NCBI RefSeq assembly: GCF_002078875.1
Contig: NC_034438.1
Span: 23,252,397-23,316,396 of the forward strand
DNA length: 64,000 nt
Source of the DNA: Numida meleagris
Taxonomy: Eukaryota; Chordata; Aves; Galliformes; Numididae
Direction of reading: 5' to 3'
The notes beneath the pieces were generated by a model, which ran no database searches, was not told where the DNA came from, and worked only from the letters and a program-made list of their open reading frames with translations. Each line of letters starts with the position of its first letter. The stretch's first letter is position 1. Of the stretch, positions 1 through 11,528 are shown one piece after another. The position numbers and the translations under genes are program-made.

Positions 1-300
1 GGGGGTTGGCCTCTTCTCTCTTATAACTAGTGACAGGACGAGGGGGAATGGCTTCAAGTTGCGCCAGGGGAGATTTAGGCTGGACATTAGGAAACGCTAC
101 TTTTCTGAAAGAGTGGTCAGGTGCTGGAATGGGCTGCCCAGGGAGGTGGCTGAGTCACCATCCCTGGAGGTGTTCAAGAAACGATTAGATATAGCGTTGA
201 GAGACCTGGTTTAGTGGGGTTATGTTGGTGGTAGATGGATGGTTGGACTAGGTGATCTTGTAGGTCTTTTCCAACCTAGCTAATTCTATGATTCTATGAT
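1..300 (+). repeat. CR1 LINE, 3' end (young copy, cut by window start)
   Basis: This is the C-terminal end of the CR1 reverse-transcriptase ORF followed by the short CR1 3' UTR. It reads [22 protein letters not shown] protein up to a TAG near 212, then ends in two ATTCTATG-type units at about 283-300, the hallmark of CR1 3' ends. It is very similar to 7416-7712, with only about ten visible differences plus a small indel, so both are young copies of one subfamily. The 5' part lies outside the window. Confidence 0.93.
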
Positions 301-1550
301 TTTGAACTTTATCTTGGAACACTTTGTTAGGCTGCAGATAATGTAAGTCTTAGTATAATGTGGTTGAGTCATTGTTTCATTGCTACTTGGGCTTCAGTTG
401 CAGTTTTGGTATTTATGGAACTACTTTTTTTTATGAAAGTCTTATAATTACTGAATTTCTGAATTCAGTGACAGGGTATGTTAGAAATGTAGTAAATAAT
501 TTAAGGGTATTACATTATGGTGTTGCTAGATGAGAGTAGGAATGTAGAAATGTAATAAATATCTGTCAACAGTGTGGGTTAAGTTTGAGATAAATAGGTG
601 AAGTGGCAAATTATTTTCAACAGATCATGATTAAGCATTTTATTGGAGATTAATGCTCTTAACACTTTCTGATGGTTCCTTTAAGAAAAGCTGAGGGAGA
701 GGTCTAGAGTAATCGCTGGCGTAGCTGATTTAAACCTCAGTGATGTACAGATATACCTACTCTTTTTGGTGTGGGTTGCATTTTTTTTTGTTGTGGTAAA
801 GTTGGGTGATGTTGTTCAGCCAAATCTGAAATCCAAGTTTAAACTTAGGCAAGAGGGCTGGTTTTTCTCACCATGTGTGCAGTAGCAAGAGTAAGGAATA
901 TGGCATACACTGTGTTGTTCTTTAGATGCTGTAGTTGGAATGGAGAATAATGGTCAGGTTCTAATTTTACAGCTGAGTTGCACATCCTGCTTTGTTGCTC
1001 AACTCTGTCTTAAGATCCAGGTAGTTACAATATTTTATCATCATGTTCTCTTGAATGTCAAGCTGATGGTTTTTCGGCTTTTATTTTGGGATGTAGGAGT
1101 GGGTTTTTTGTTTGTTTGTTTGTTTTTCCCTGTGATTATTTTATACACAGAAGGCTCATGAAAGAGAACAAGAACTAGAAAAATCTAACTGGTAGTTGTT
1201 TTCTTGTTTCCTTTCTTGAAGTAGCATCTAGAAAATTAGTCCTAACCTGTAGACTTGTCATAAATCTATCATGGCTATATATTATAGTAAAAATGTTGCA
1301 GAGACACAGAAAGAGAGCAGTGCTTTGAAGTGAAAAAAAAATAATCTGTCTTAAAGGCTACAGTCAAAAACTTGAAAACATCAGAAGAAAAATAGAAATC
1401 CTTTTCTGTTTAACGTGCTCACTCTGAATCTCTAGTCAAATTATTGCATTGAGGAGTAGAACTTTGTGGTGAAAGTTACAAAGGTAGCTGATTACTGCTC
1501 TGTTATTATATTGATGCTAAATGAAAAGAAGACTATGCCTTTTTTGGTAG

Positions 1551-1618
1551 GTGCTATAAAGTTTGTATTTCATAGCCTGTTCATGTGCTATAAAGGTTGT
1601 ATTTCATAGCCTGTTTAT
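1551..1618. repeat. 34-bp tandem duplication
   Basis: Two adjacent 34-bp units, 1551-1584 and 1585-1618, both begin GTGCTATAAA and contain TTTCATAGCCTGTT. They differ at about two positions. It looks like a simple local duplication in the intron. Confidence 0.85.
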
Positions 1619-2634
1619 GTTTTATGTGTCTATAACATTTCTAATTAAAATCACACACTGATGCTCTCAAAACCATGCAACTTCTTAGAATGGTAGGGGA
1701 TGTATTATGTAGAGTTTAAGGTGTAAGACTACAGATATGGGAGAGCTCTTTGCTTTCTTAGTTATGGTGGTTGTCAGGCTTATGGGATTCTTGTTTCTGT
1801 CTGTTCCCTAAGAGGAGGAGAAAAAAGAGGCGGGAAGAGTCATTTCACTCCTCCCTGCCGTAGGAAAGGAAGATGAACTTAGAGATAGTATCTTTACTTA
1901 GAAAGTTTTTTTTCTTTGTACCTATTTTGTTGGGATGAATACTGTCCTGCTTAATATAGCTCAGTATTATCCATAAACTATCAGATTTGGGTTCTTTAAA
2001 TCTAGTTTCTGCTACTGAAGTAACAAAGCTCAGTTACCTGCAATGTGTAGTAACTCTGTAGGCTACAGTCACCCTCACACTTTGAGCAGGGAGAGGAGAA
2101 AGTATTGATGCAGCCGAATGCTTGCTTTGCACTTTCCTGAGCCCCTGGCAGGTTTACGTAAGTGGTAAAGACATTATTTGTCTAGTGTTATGCACTGAAG
2201 AACTGTCACTTCGGTGTAACTAATGAGCACAGAAGCAGCATTATAAGGCTTATGTTTATTTTCATGTGATTTTCTTCTTGTTTGTTTTTTAAGGGATTTT
2301 ACTTAAGAAATGAAATTCCATTAAATCTTCTTAGTGTTCGGAAGATGGAAATATTGATGTTCTGTACAACACACTGTGGAAGACTGAAATATGTTTGTCC
2401 TTAAACATTGTTGGAGGCTTCTGATGAGAGCTGTTTTTAGAGGAAATGACCTTTGAAATCTTCATAGGATATTTGTTTCTAGAACTTAAAACAGCAAGGG
2501 AGTGAGTATCCTGTTACATAACAAGACTGTGAGGTTTTTGGTTTTTTTTTTTTTTGAGTAGACTTCAGTCTCAGCAGGCAAGCTTAGTTCAGTGCAGTTG
2601 GCTTTTTTTTCTTTTTAAATACTATACTTTAAAG

Positions 2635-2805
2635 AATGGAACAAAATTCTACAGTGCTGGATAAAATAGTGGAGGTTTCATGCACTATTAAATCTGCTTT
2701 TAAAGCGGGGAACCTTGAAGTTACACTGAAACCATATGTAAGTATTGAGGAAAAAAGGCTTACTGTTGACGATCCTTATGAATATATGGAACAATATTTT
2801 GCTCT
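2635..2805 (+). CDS. Candidate 57-codon cassette exon in AP3B1 (unconfirmed)
   Basis: An open frame begins ATG at 2636 in a good initiation context (A at -3, G at +4) and reads MEQNSTVLDKIVEVS... to ...DDPYEYMEQYFA at 2803. It is preceded by a pyrimidine-rich tract ending AAAG (acceptor after 2634) and followed by a perfect donor, CT|GTAAGT, after 2805. The exon would be 171 nt, a multiple of three, with phase-2 introns on both sides. That is exactly the phase needed by the next AP3B1 exon: CT plus the A at 6012 makes a Leu codon, followed by Asn-Glu-Asp. Without splicing, the frame ends at TAA 2807-2809. I do not recognise the peptide; it is acidic, with a Tyr-rich C-terminal end. It could be a lineage-specific cassette exon, an alternative first exon, or chance. 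No upstream promoter is evident. Confidence 0.35.
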
Positions 2806-3867
2806 GTAAGTATCTAATGCCTGCTAATCCTGGATTGATGTTTGTGCTAGAAAAGTAGTTTTTTTAAGAGATTTTAAAAAAATCATCAGTTACAGTAGAA
2901 ATTAATTTCCAAATGGATTAACCAAGAACTTATTATTCTGTTTTTGAGTTTTTCCCCCTGCGCTGCTTTTTCTCTTAGAAAAGAAAATATTTGTTTTAAT
3001 GTCTCTGACATATATCTTTCCTATTAACTCTACAAAATGTTTTTACTTGAAATATGATGGAATATTTTCTATAAGCAATTAGAAGTGCATTTCATCATTA
3101 ATTACTTCTTAGCCTGATTTTACTTGTCTTAATTTCATCTTTTTGTCTTCTCTATTTGCTACAGTAGGAATTTATACTTGTCCTGTAATTACTGGCTGTT
3201 TCTGTCATTCCCAAATTCTGTCAGTGAATTGTCAGCATGTACTTATGCTGTGTAACTTCCTTCATTTCTGCTACTTGGTTTTCAAAGTCCAATTATTGTC
3301 TGCACATTTTGTATTTTCTCATTGGAAATTTTTTTGACATATTCCTGTTTATTCAAGTCAACTTTTATGATAATATTTTAGCTAGATAAATATTTCTCTG
3401 AAGTCTCATTCATTCAACATTTTTTGATTATTTGGTCAGATCTTAATTTTTTTTTTTTGGTTGATTGTACCAGAGTACTGAAACATCCTCCTACCAATTA
3501 TGTGAAGAACACTGTGATCACAATTCAGTTATATTATTCTGTGTTCTACCCTTTGCTGGTGTCTCTATCTCAATTTTTGAACAATCATGGGGGATAGCAG
3601 AAGAAGGCTGGAAGTGGGAGTGCAGGACTAGGAACAACTTTCTCAATTAGAGTGGTTGAGAATTAGGCGGACAGGAAAATGGAGCAACGGATACTATCTC
3701 TGGCCAAGAAGAATAGAAATACTGAGAATTATCAAAAGTTAATCAAGTTAGACTTTCTGAAAAGTTAATTAGAAATACAACTGCAGAGACTTGAAGAAAA
3801 GCAGTAAAATATTTTAGCCATGGAAAGAGGTTTTACTATGGAAGTTGGCAGGGTTCATTGACAGATT

Positions 3868-4740
3868 ATTTATTTTTATATAATATAATATATATATTAT
3901 TAAATAATATATTATATTATATAATACATAATATAATACATAATATATTATATAATATATAAAATATATATAATATATTATATATAATATTTATAAATAT
4001 ATATATTTATATAAATATATATATTTATATATATTATAATATATAATACATATAATAATATAATATAATATATAATATATTATATATTATATAATATTAT
4101 AATATATTATAATATTTATGTTTATATATTATAAATATATATATTTATAAATATTTTATATATTTATATATTTATATATTTATATATATAACAAGTTTTA
4201 TAAATTTGTTTTTTAATAAATATAAATATATATATTAATATATATAATTATAAATAATATAATTATAAATATAAATAAATATATATAAATATATTATAAA
4301 TAAATATAATATTTATATATTTATATAATATATAATATATAATATTATTATATATAGTATATATACATTATTATATATATAATATATATGTGTATTATAT
4401 ATTTATACATATATTATATATATAAATATATAATATATATTATATAATATGTTATTATATATTTTTATAAATATATATAAATATATATTGATATATATCA
4501 ATATTTATAATATATATATGTATATACAATATATATAAATTATATCATATGTAATATATATTATATAATAATAATATATAATAATATATTATTAATATAT
4601 TATAGATATATTAATAATAATATTAATATACAATTAATATACAATTAATATTGTATATATACTAATATATACTATATATATTATAATATATATTAAAGTA
4701 TATTATAAATATATTAATAATATATGTGTATATTAATAAT
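3868..4740. repeat. AT-only low-complexity block
   Basis: About 870 bases consist almost entirely of A and T in TATA/ATAT/AATA patterns, interrupted by only a few G or C bases. Many segments are self-complementary and could form hairpins or cruciforms. No reading frame or transposon is visible. Such blocks are often mis-sized in assemblies. Confidence 0.95.
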
Positions 4741-4814
4741 AATATGTGAAGTTAAATGAGAAAACCAGAGTGTAATGGAGAGAGATAAGGTGTAGAAACG
4801 TTCCTTTATTACAG

Positions 4815-4918
4815 GAATATGGAGCCACCAACTGGACTTAACTGCTTTAACCACAACTCTCTGGGCTTGGCCATCCAGCCAGTGTTTCTCCCAGCAGAGC
4901 GTATGCCCATCCAAACCA
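4815..4918 (-). repeat. CR1 LINE fragment, RT region
   Basis: On the minus strand this short piece encodes a peptide like CR1 reverse transcriptase, with WLDGQAQRVVVKAVKSSW matching the WLEGRAQRVVVTRVKSSW seen in the copy near 6.7 kb. It is an isolated decayed fragment just past the AT block. Confidence 0.7.
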
Positions 4919-6011
4919 TGGTCAGCAAATACTAAAAATACTAGAAATACTATTTAGTGTTTTATGTGACAAAATATAATGATCTAATTCTGTTTTCTTA
5001 CTTAGACCTCCATTTTCTGTCCATCTCAAATTACAGTTGATAAATTGGAGAATACCTAAATTTTCATATCCACTTTTGAATACCTGTCTCTGGATTTCCA
5101 CGTTACCTTTCACTATGGGAGAGTATGGAGAGTTTGTAGGCTTGGAACATTTTCAGAGTTCTTTGGAATTTGGCAAGTGTCTCGTCTTGGGCAGCTGCAT
5201 GGTTTATATATTATAGTACTCAAGCAATCAAAGAATCTTGAGTACATTTTTAGTGTATAAATACAATTAACTCACATTAATAAACTGTGATCTGTTTGCA
5301 TCCAAAAAGCCAAGCAAAGTTAGGCTTTGCATTAGAGGTTGTGAATGAGAAGCTGTATCTGTGAGAGAATGTCCTTCACAAGTTAGTAATTTCACATCAG
5401 AGTTCTTTTTTGGCTCTAATGAGTACTTGGACATCAGATGTGTCTGACCATGTTGCTGTCTTAATCTTACAGGATGCAGAATAGATATACTACCAGTCTG
5501 TGCCTTTTTGTCTGAAGGGGTTGGATGGCAATTTACAATCCACAAAGGAGAATATGAAAATAAGGTTATGTGCTTGATTCTTGTTGGAATTTAGGCCATC
5601 CTAAAATGGGCTGTTGGGTTTTTCAGTTATTTAAGATGATACTGTATTTTAACATAAGTCAATCTCAAGCTGTCGCATCTGGCCCTTGCTGTGTGGGAGC
5701 ATGATGGGGAGTGAAAGAAGCATCAGTTCAAGATGAAGTACGCTGTTGCCTCAAGACTTCAACCTTCCAGTCAAGGCTCAGCTCACAGGATGTTAAAGTT
5801 GTGTGGGCTTGCTTTATTGTAGGAATTGGATAGATTATTTTACTAAACACTTGTTATCCTAGGCCAGAATGTCAACAGATACAACTTAAAAATGAGCAAG
5901 GGGGAGCAGCACTTCATCTTAAGCTGCTGAGGTGATGCAAGGATATAAAATTGGTATTCTGAATTTTTTTTTACTGTTTCTAATTGAGACTTTTCTGTGT
6001 TTCTATCGTAG

Positions 6012-6087
6012 AAATGAAGACCTAAAACAAATGCTGGAAAGCAGTAAAGATTCTGCAAAGCTGGATGCAATGAAAAGGATTGTTGGG
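6012..6087 (+). CDS. AP3B1: AP3B1 exon (approx. residues 44-68)
   Basis: Coding exon of the AP-3 complex beta-3A subunit, which helps sort cargo from endosomes to lysosomes and lysosome-related organelles. It starts after TCGTAG with the last base of a codon, then reads NEDLKQMLESSKDSAKLDAM and continues KRIVG. It ends in phase 0 at the donor GGG|GTATGT. The sequence is nearly identical to the human protein as I remember it (one Asn to Ser change). This is the start of the adaptin N-terminal HEAT/ARM trunk. The N-terminal tail residues before NEDL are not seen in the window. Confidence 0.96.
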
Positions 6088-6305
6088 GTATGTGATTATT
6101 TTTAAAAAAACTTTTTCTTTTTGGGCATGAATACTTTTTTTTACTGTACAGATCCTGCACAAAGTTGAAATTTGAATCTCTGGATGGTGTTTAAAAGCTG
6201 CTGTGGAGTCTTTAATTTGTACTTTTCTATCAAAATATATACGGTCATATGCTCTTAAAATATTTAACAGTGCTGATATGCCTATAAATAATTGTTTTCA
6301 GTAAG

Positions 6306-6533
6306 TGCCAACGGTTTATGGGCTGGTTTGGCCTGGTTCCGTGACTAATGGGGTGGGGGGACCCATGGACCCATGCCCTGGGAAAAGGGAAAGAAGAAAA
6401 AGAGAAAGGGTATGGAGATGGGTCTAAAAACAAAACAGTGGCAATGGTCTGAGGAGAAACAAACTAATTTACTAAATAAGATATCGGAATGCAAAATAGC
6501 AGAGTATAATACAGTATAATAGGAATTGAAGCT
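6306..6533 (-). mobile_element. Endogenous retrovirus LTR fragment
   Basis: The segment from TGCCAACGGTTTATGGG through the GAGGAGAAACAAACTAATTT region matches the first ~220 bases of the solo LTR at 59812-60332. It stops where CR1 sequence starts near 6526-6533, so it is a truncated copy. Orientation is taken from the complete copy, whose TATA-like box lies on the minus strand. Confidence 0.8.
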
Positions 6534-7712
6534 GGATGAGGGAAAGGCTGTTGATGTGGTCTACCTAGACTTCAGCAAAGCCTTTGACACCGTCTCCCAC
6601 AGTATTCTCCTGGAGAAACTGGCAGCCCGTGGCATGGACAGGTACACCCTTTTCTGGGTAAGGAGCTGGCTGGAGGGCCGGGCCCAGAGAGTGGTAGTGA
6701 CCAGAGTTAAATCCAGCTGGTGACTGGTCACGAGTGGTGTTCCCCAGGGGTCGGTGCTGGGGCCTGTCCTCTTCAATATCTTTATTGATGACCTGGATGA
6801 GGGCATTGAGAGCACCCTCAGTAAGTCTGCAGACGACACCAAGCTGGCAGGAAGTGTTGATCTGCCTGGGGGTAGAGAGGCCCTACAGAGAGATCTGGAC
6901 AGGCTGGATCTCTGGGCTGAAGCCAGTGGGATGAGGTTCAACAAGACCAAGTGCCGGGTCCTGCACTTCCGCCGCAACCACCCCAGGCAGTGCTACAGGC
7001 TTGGGGCAGAGTGGCTGGAAAGTTGTATGGAGGAAACGGACCTAGGGGTGTTGGTCAATGCTCATCTGAGCATGAGCCAGCAGTGTGCCCAGGTGGCCAA
7101 GAAGGCCAATGGCATCCTGGCTTGTATCAGAAATAGTGTTGCCAGTAGGAGTAGGGAAGTGATTTTCCCTCTGTACTCAGCCCTAGTGAGGCCCCACCTT
7201 GAGTACTGTGTCCAGTTTTGGGCCCCTCACTGCAAGAAAGACATGGAGGCCCTGGAGCATGTTCAGAGGAGGGCAACGAAGCTGGTGAGGGGTCTGGAGC
7301 ACAGGCCTTATGAGGAGCGGCTGAAGGAGCTGGGATTGTTCAGTCTGGAGAAGAGGAGGCTCAGGGGAGACCTCATCACTCTCTGTAACTACCTGAAGGG
7401 AGGTTGTAGTGAGCTGGGGGTTGGCCTCTTCTCTCTTATAACTAGTGACAGGACGAGGGGGAATGGCTTCAAGTTGCGCCAGGGGAGATTTAGGCTGGAC
7501 ATTAGGAAACGCTACTTTTCTGAAAGAGTGGTCAGGTGCTGGAATGGGCTGCCCAGGGAGGTGGCTGAGTCACCATCCCTGGAGGTGTTCAAGAAACGTT
7601 TAGATATAGTGTTGAGAGACATGGTTTAGTGGGGTTATTGGTGGTAGGTGGATGGTTGGACTGGATGATCTTGTGGGTCTTGTCCAACCTAGCTAATTCT
7701 ATGATTCTATGA
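6526..7712 (+). mobile_element. CR1 LINE, 5'-truncated, young
   Basis: This copy carries part of the CR1 ORF2 reverse transcriptase and the full 3' end. An open stretch at 6526-6720 (VDVVYLDFSKAFDTVSHSIL) is followed in the same frame, after one TGA at 6721-6723, by 291 codons (6754-7629). The stop falls where other copies have a CGA-like codon, so it probably arose by CpG decay. The RT catalytic box reads SADD (normally F/YADD), so the aromatic residue is lost. The C-terminal region ([27 protein letters not shown]) is typical of CR1. It ends in ATTCTATG repeats at 7697-7712. It is inactive because of 5' truncation and the stop. Confidence 0.95.
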
Positions 7713-7921
7713 TAAGAAATTCTTTACTGTGAGGGTGGTGGGACACTTGCAGAGGCTGCCCAGAGAAGTTGTGGATGCCCCCTCCCTGGAAGCATTCAAG
7801 GCCAGGCTGGATGGGTCTTTGAGCAGCTGGTCTAGTGAGAGGTGTCCCTGCCATATGGCAAGGGGGTTGGAACTGGATGATCTTGGAGATCCCTTCCAAC
7901 ACAAACTGTTCTATGATTCTG
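7713..7921 (+). repeat. CR1 LINE, 3' tail of an older copy
   Basis: This reads as a CR1 3' end (EVVDAPSLEAFKARLDG, then GGTTGGAACTGGATGATCTT and a final TTCTATGATTCTGTG). It begins directly after the end of the young CR1, which suggests the young copy inserted into or next to this older one. Confidence 0.88.
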
Positions 7922-10900
7922 TGTTAAAATGTAAAATTGCAATTGTAGCTTTTCTGAAGGAACTGTCTTAATTCAGCAGTCAGAAAGCAACAGGAGTTTG
8001 CTGGAGTGTATTAAAAAAAAAAGCGTTTTTTTAACTTTTTTTTTTAAGACAATGTAAGGATATTTTTAAATTGAGCCTGTTAACTATTTATTTGCCCAAG
8101 TATTTCAAGTCAACTGTGTACCTGCAGTGGTGATAATATGTTGCTTAACACCACAGTGTATTTAAGCTCTGTAAGCTAAACATCTTGAATTTGATAACAG
8201 CTTTTTTTAATTTCTGAAAAGTAGTAGAAGAATGTACTGTGGAAATCTGATCAGTGTCCAGTTAGCTTCTTTTTTTCTGGAACTTTTGCAGTTGCTTTCT
8301 CTCACAACTCGTTCAGTTTCCTATGGATGCTCTTTTTTTTTTTTTTTCATTTTACTTACTTTTTACGAGGCTTAATCCTCTCTAAGCATATATTGAAGTA
8401 TGTAGTTGCTGGCTATATCCTGTGATACTGTTCTTTCCTTGGACCCTAGTTCTATGACTTCTCCTTTTCTTTGGTGTCCTGTAACAATGAAGATTTCACT
8501 TAAGCTGGTTGTCTTCAGCCTTCTTACCTTTGCAACCCTGGATCCTAGTCCTGGTAAAGACATAAATTATGTATTAGTAAGCATAGTCCTTAGAAGGGCA
8601 GTATGTAATGTAACTTCTTCTGCTTTGCTCAGTAAAAATTGTTCTTCTGGTTATTACTGTGGTCAAGAGAGCTGGAGAGAGTTGCACGTTGCTTACTTTA
8701 CATTCTTTTCCAAAAAGGTAGCCAGATCCTTATCTGCACTTGGAAACTTTTACAACTGAATGCATATTTGGTTGAGGCTATTGGAAACTATTAGATCAGG
8801 TCAACTTTAAAACAAAGATTTACTGGATTAGTACTCACCTCCTCTACTGTCCTTTGTTCTTGGTCAATTTGCACTCACTCCTGCAACGTATTCAAAGCAG
8901 TTCTTAATATCAGTATCTTTATCATTAAGTGTATGATACTATGACAGGGTGAAGTTAAACTGATAGCTGTGGTTCTTGATGGTCTTAGGCACAAATTCCA
9001 GATTTATCCTCTTATGAGATGCTCAAGTTTATAGACTGTTCCCTATTTTTAGTTTTAGTCCTTGTTCTGTATACTGTGCAGTGCTGGAAGAGCATTACTT
9101 TCCTGGATGGCAGTCACCACCTTTTATGTCTTGGATGTTTTTTTCCTTGATTAGTTACTGCTCCATTTCTTTAAGCAAAAACAGTCTTTTAGCTCATAAG
9201 GTTGGCTATTACTTGACTGACAGTGAGTTGTTTATGTTAAGATCCTCTGTTTTCAGTCTGTTCCATGCTTTCAAAGTATTTACTGCTATCTTGTGTTTAA
9301 ACCGTGCCTCATAACAGATACCTGGTACCAACCTTTGGTTCACTTAGCCAGCTGGAACAATGAGCTTTACAGGTCAGGACTGGGGCCTTGTGCAGTTAGC
9401 ATAAGGCCTGTAGCTGTAGTAATATTATTGCTGGGCACAGAGACACTTGTGCATTAGCAGTTACGTACTTACATTTAGCAAGCTATCAGTTTTTCAGAGA
9501 TGAAAGACTTCCTCTACCCTTATTACTAGAGGAAAAAGGAATTTGTCAGAGCATTGTTTTGTGTGTCTCATGGGAACACTGTTTTTTTCACTAATTCTAG
9601 ATAAGGGAAAGGGCTGTATAGACCAGTAATTTTCTTGCTCTTTTAGTAGACTTCAAGGAGCTGAACCTTCATGTGTTTGTATAGGTGTGGTGGAAAAGCA
9701 CCAGGAGAACACTTCTTACAATTCCTTTTGCTGCTTATTGCTCTTCTAAGGTGGTTGGCAAATTCTCTCCTGGGAAGAAGGAAATGTATTACAAATAGAG
9801 CAAAACAGAGAATAAATTCAAAAACAAATTCATGTGCCTGGTTTTCCACAGAGATATTTATGTATGTCCATCCTTCACTTAAGAGGAAAAAAAACCAAAA
9901 CTTAGTGCACCCTGTATTATGTACAGTATTTTGTAGGTACGGAAGTGTACACAGACTTGTGGACATGAGTAAAGATTCTTGATTGGGAATGTTCCTGTCT
10001 GTGCAGAAACTTGAGGTATATAAGACAACAGAACTTACATATCTGGGCACAGCATCAAAAATGGTATGGTAAGACCATTGTCTTGGAAAGGATGATCACG
10101 TTCCTTCAGCTTAATATTCAATTTATGCAAATCGTTATGACTTTGTGAGTCAAAATACAGTCTTCTAAAATAACTTCAATACATATTTACATTGTATACT
10201 GGAACTATTATAGTGGGTGAGTTAAATAATGGAAGTGATTTGTAGAGTCATACTGTTAGACCCTATCAGGGAAATCTTTAAGGATTCTCTGCTTTTTGAA
10301 TAACATAACTTCTGCTGCATTAAGCAGTGAAGAATGTTAATATGCTGTTCTGCAATACTTTGCAGTGCACATTATTACTGGGTTGTGCACAACTCTGATC
10401 AATCTGAATCTGACTTGATTGTTTTGGTGAACTCTTATCCTTTCCAGTAAGCTGACTGGATCCTGGCTTGTCAGTCTGCAGCAACCCCCAAACTTGAAGA
10501 TTTGTAACACATCTGTGAAGTCCCAGGGTTTGCAGTCTTGCAATGTGGGTATGAGTTATTGGCAGACATGCTGCTGGAATTAGATCTAAGTGATGACAGA
10601 GTTGCACAACGAAATGCATTCACTTTAATCCTTTTTTATTTGTTTTTAATGAATAGAACTCTTTCCTTCAGCTGTTCTTATGAAGGATGAAGCTGAGCTG
10701 GGGGTTTGTTACTGGTGCTCTTTACCAAGTGAACAACTTTGTTGTTTACTCTACGCCCCAGTTTTAGACTTTTCTGAGGTCAAATACAAAAACTTCCTTA
10801 AAAACATCCGCACATTCTGGTAGGTTGGCTGTGTGTTTACTTTGTTTTTTTTTTTGTTCTCTGTACTCACTTTAGTAAGGCCTTCTGTGTTGAACTTCCT

Positions 10901-11453
10901 ATGGAAACCAACTGTGCTTTGATTTTAGTGTGATGTTGATGTATTTATTTTTATTCTTGATTTTCTTCTTGCACACCGAAGTCATTCCTGAGAAATGAAA
11001 CAGGATTTAATGTTACAATTTCTCTTTAACTTCTTTCTGTCCATCATTTTTCTTTTTCTTCCTTTTATCTTTTTTTTGATAGTAGCTCCCTGAAGTGGCA
11101 TTCTGTAACGCTTCTCAGATGAGGAAAATGTTCATTTGTTTTGGAAGAATTAATTTTAATTTCTAAAACATTAAAATTGGTTTGCAGTCTAGTGGGGTGA
11201 AGTCCAGGTTATTGATTGCACCCTTGCTCACCTACTGTCATTCCAGCCTGTGCATGATGATGATGGTGGTGGTGTTGTTGTATGGATGGCATCCCTCAGT
11301 ATCTAGCAGGTTGTTTGGTTTTTTGTTCGTTTGTTTTAATTCAGACTTTATCTTCCATACAGATCTGTAATAAATGTCTCTTACCTTTTAAAAAATAAAA
11401 AAGCGAAACCAGAACACTAATAAATGATGTTGCTATTTTATTATTTTTTTCAG

Positions 11454-11528
11454 ATGATTGCGAAGGGAAAAAATGCTTCTGAGCTGTTTCCTGCTGTTGT
11501 GAAGAATGTTGCCAGTAAAAATATCGAG
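11454..11528 (+). CDS. AP3B1: AP3B1 exon (approx. residues 69-93)
   Basis: A 75-nt exon follows TTATTTTTTTCAG and encodes [20 protein letters not shown] followed by SKNIE, then the donor GTATTC. It is in phase 0 on both sides and joins in frame to the exon ending at 6087. It forms part of the N-terminal alpha-solenoid of the AP-3 beta subunit. The donor is weaker than consensus (GTATTC). The protein sequence matches human AP3B1 essentially residue for residue as I recall it. Confidence 0.96.

Larger units (their letters stand above)
301..6011 (+). other. AP3B1: AP3B1 intron upstream of the first visible exon
   Basis: The intron precedes the exon at 6012 and ends in a pyrimidine-rich acceptor ending TAG. 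It holds a 34-bp tandem duplication (1551-1618), a candidate coding exon (2635-2805), a long AT-only block (3868-4740) and a CR1 scrap (4815-4918). The remaining sequence (301-1550, 1619-2634, 2806-3867, 4919-6011) is AT-rich, with poly-T runs, and shows nothing else I can assign. I could not find the N-terminal AP3B1 exon here, so it should lie before the window. Confidence 0.7.
6088..11453 (+). other. AP3B1: AP3B1 intron
   Basis: The intron runs from GTATGT to TTTTTTTCAG. It contains an LTR fragment fused to a CR1 (6306-7712) and a second CR1 tail (7713-7921). The rest (7922-11453) is AT-rich with poly-T runs around 8030 and 8331-8347, and I see no further gene or known repeat there. Open frames in it (for example 8406-8759 + and 9643-10050 -) show no family motif. 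Confidence 0.75.

Noticed and set aside
3868..4740. AT block as a replication origin or centromeric satellite
   Set aside because: There is no regular unit or higher-order repeat, so it is simple sequence only.
6561..6977. 138-codon minus-strand open frame
   Set aside because: Antisense shadow of the CR1 reverse transcriptase.
8406..8759. 117-codon + strand open frame
   Set aside because: No start context, splice sites or recognisable motif, and the composition resembles the surrounding intron.
9643..10050. 135-codon minus-strand open frame
   Set aside because: The frame is open by chance on both strands here, with no family motif or splice sites.
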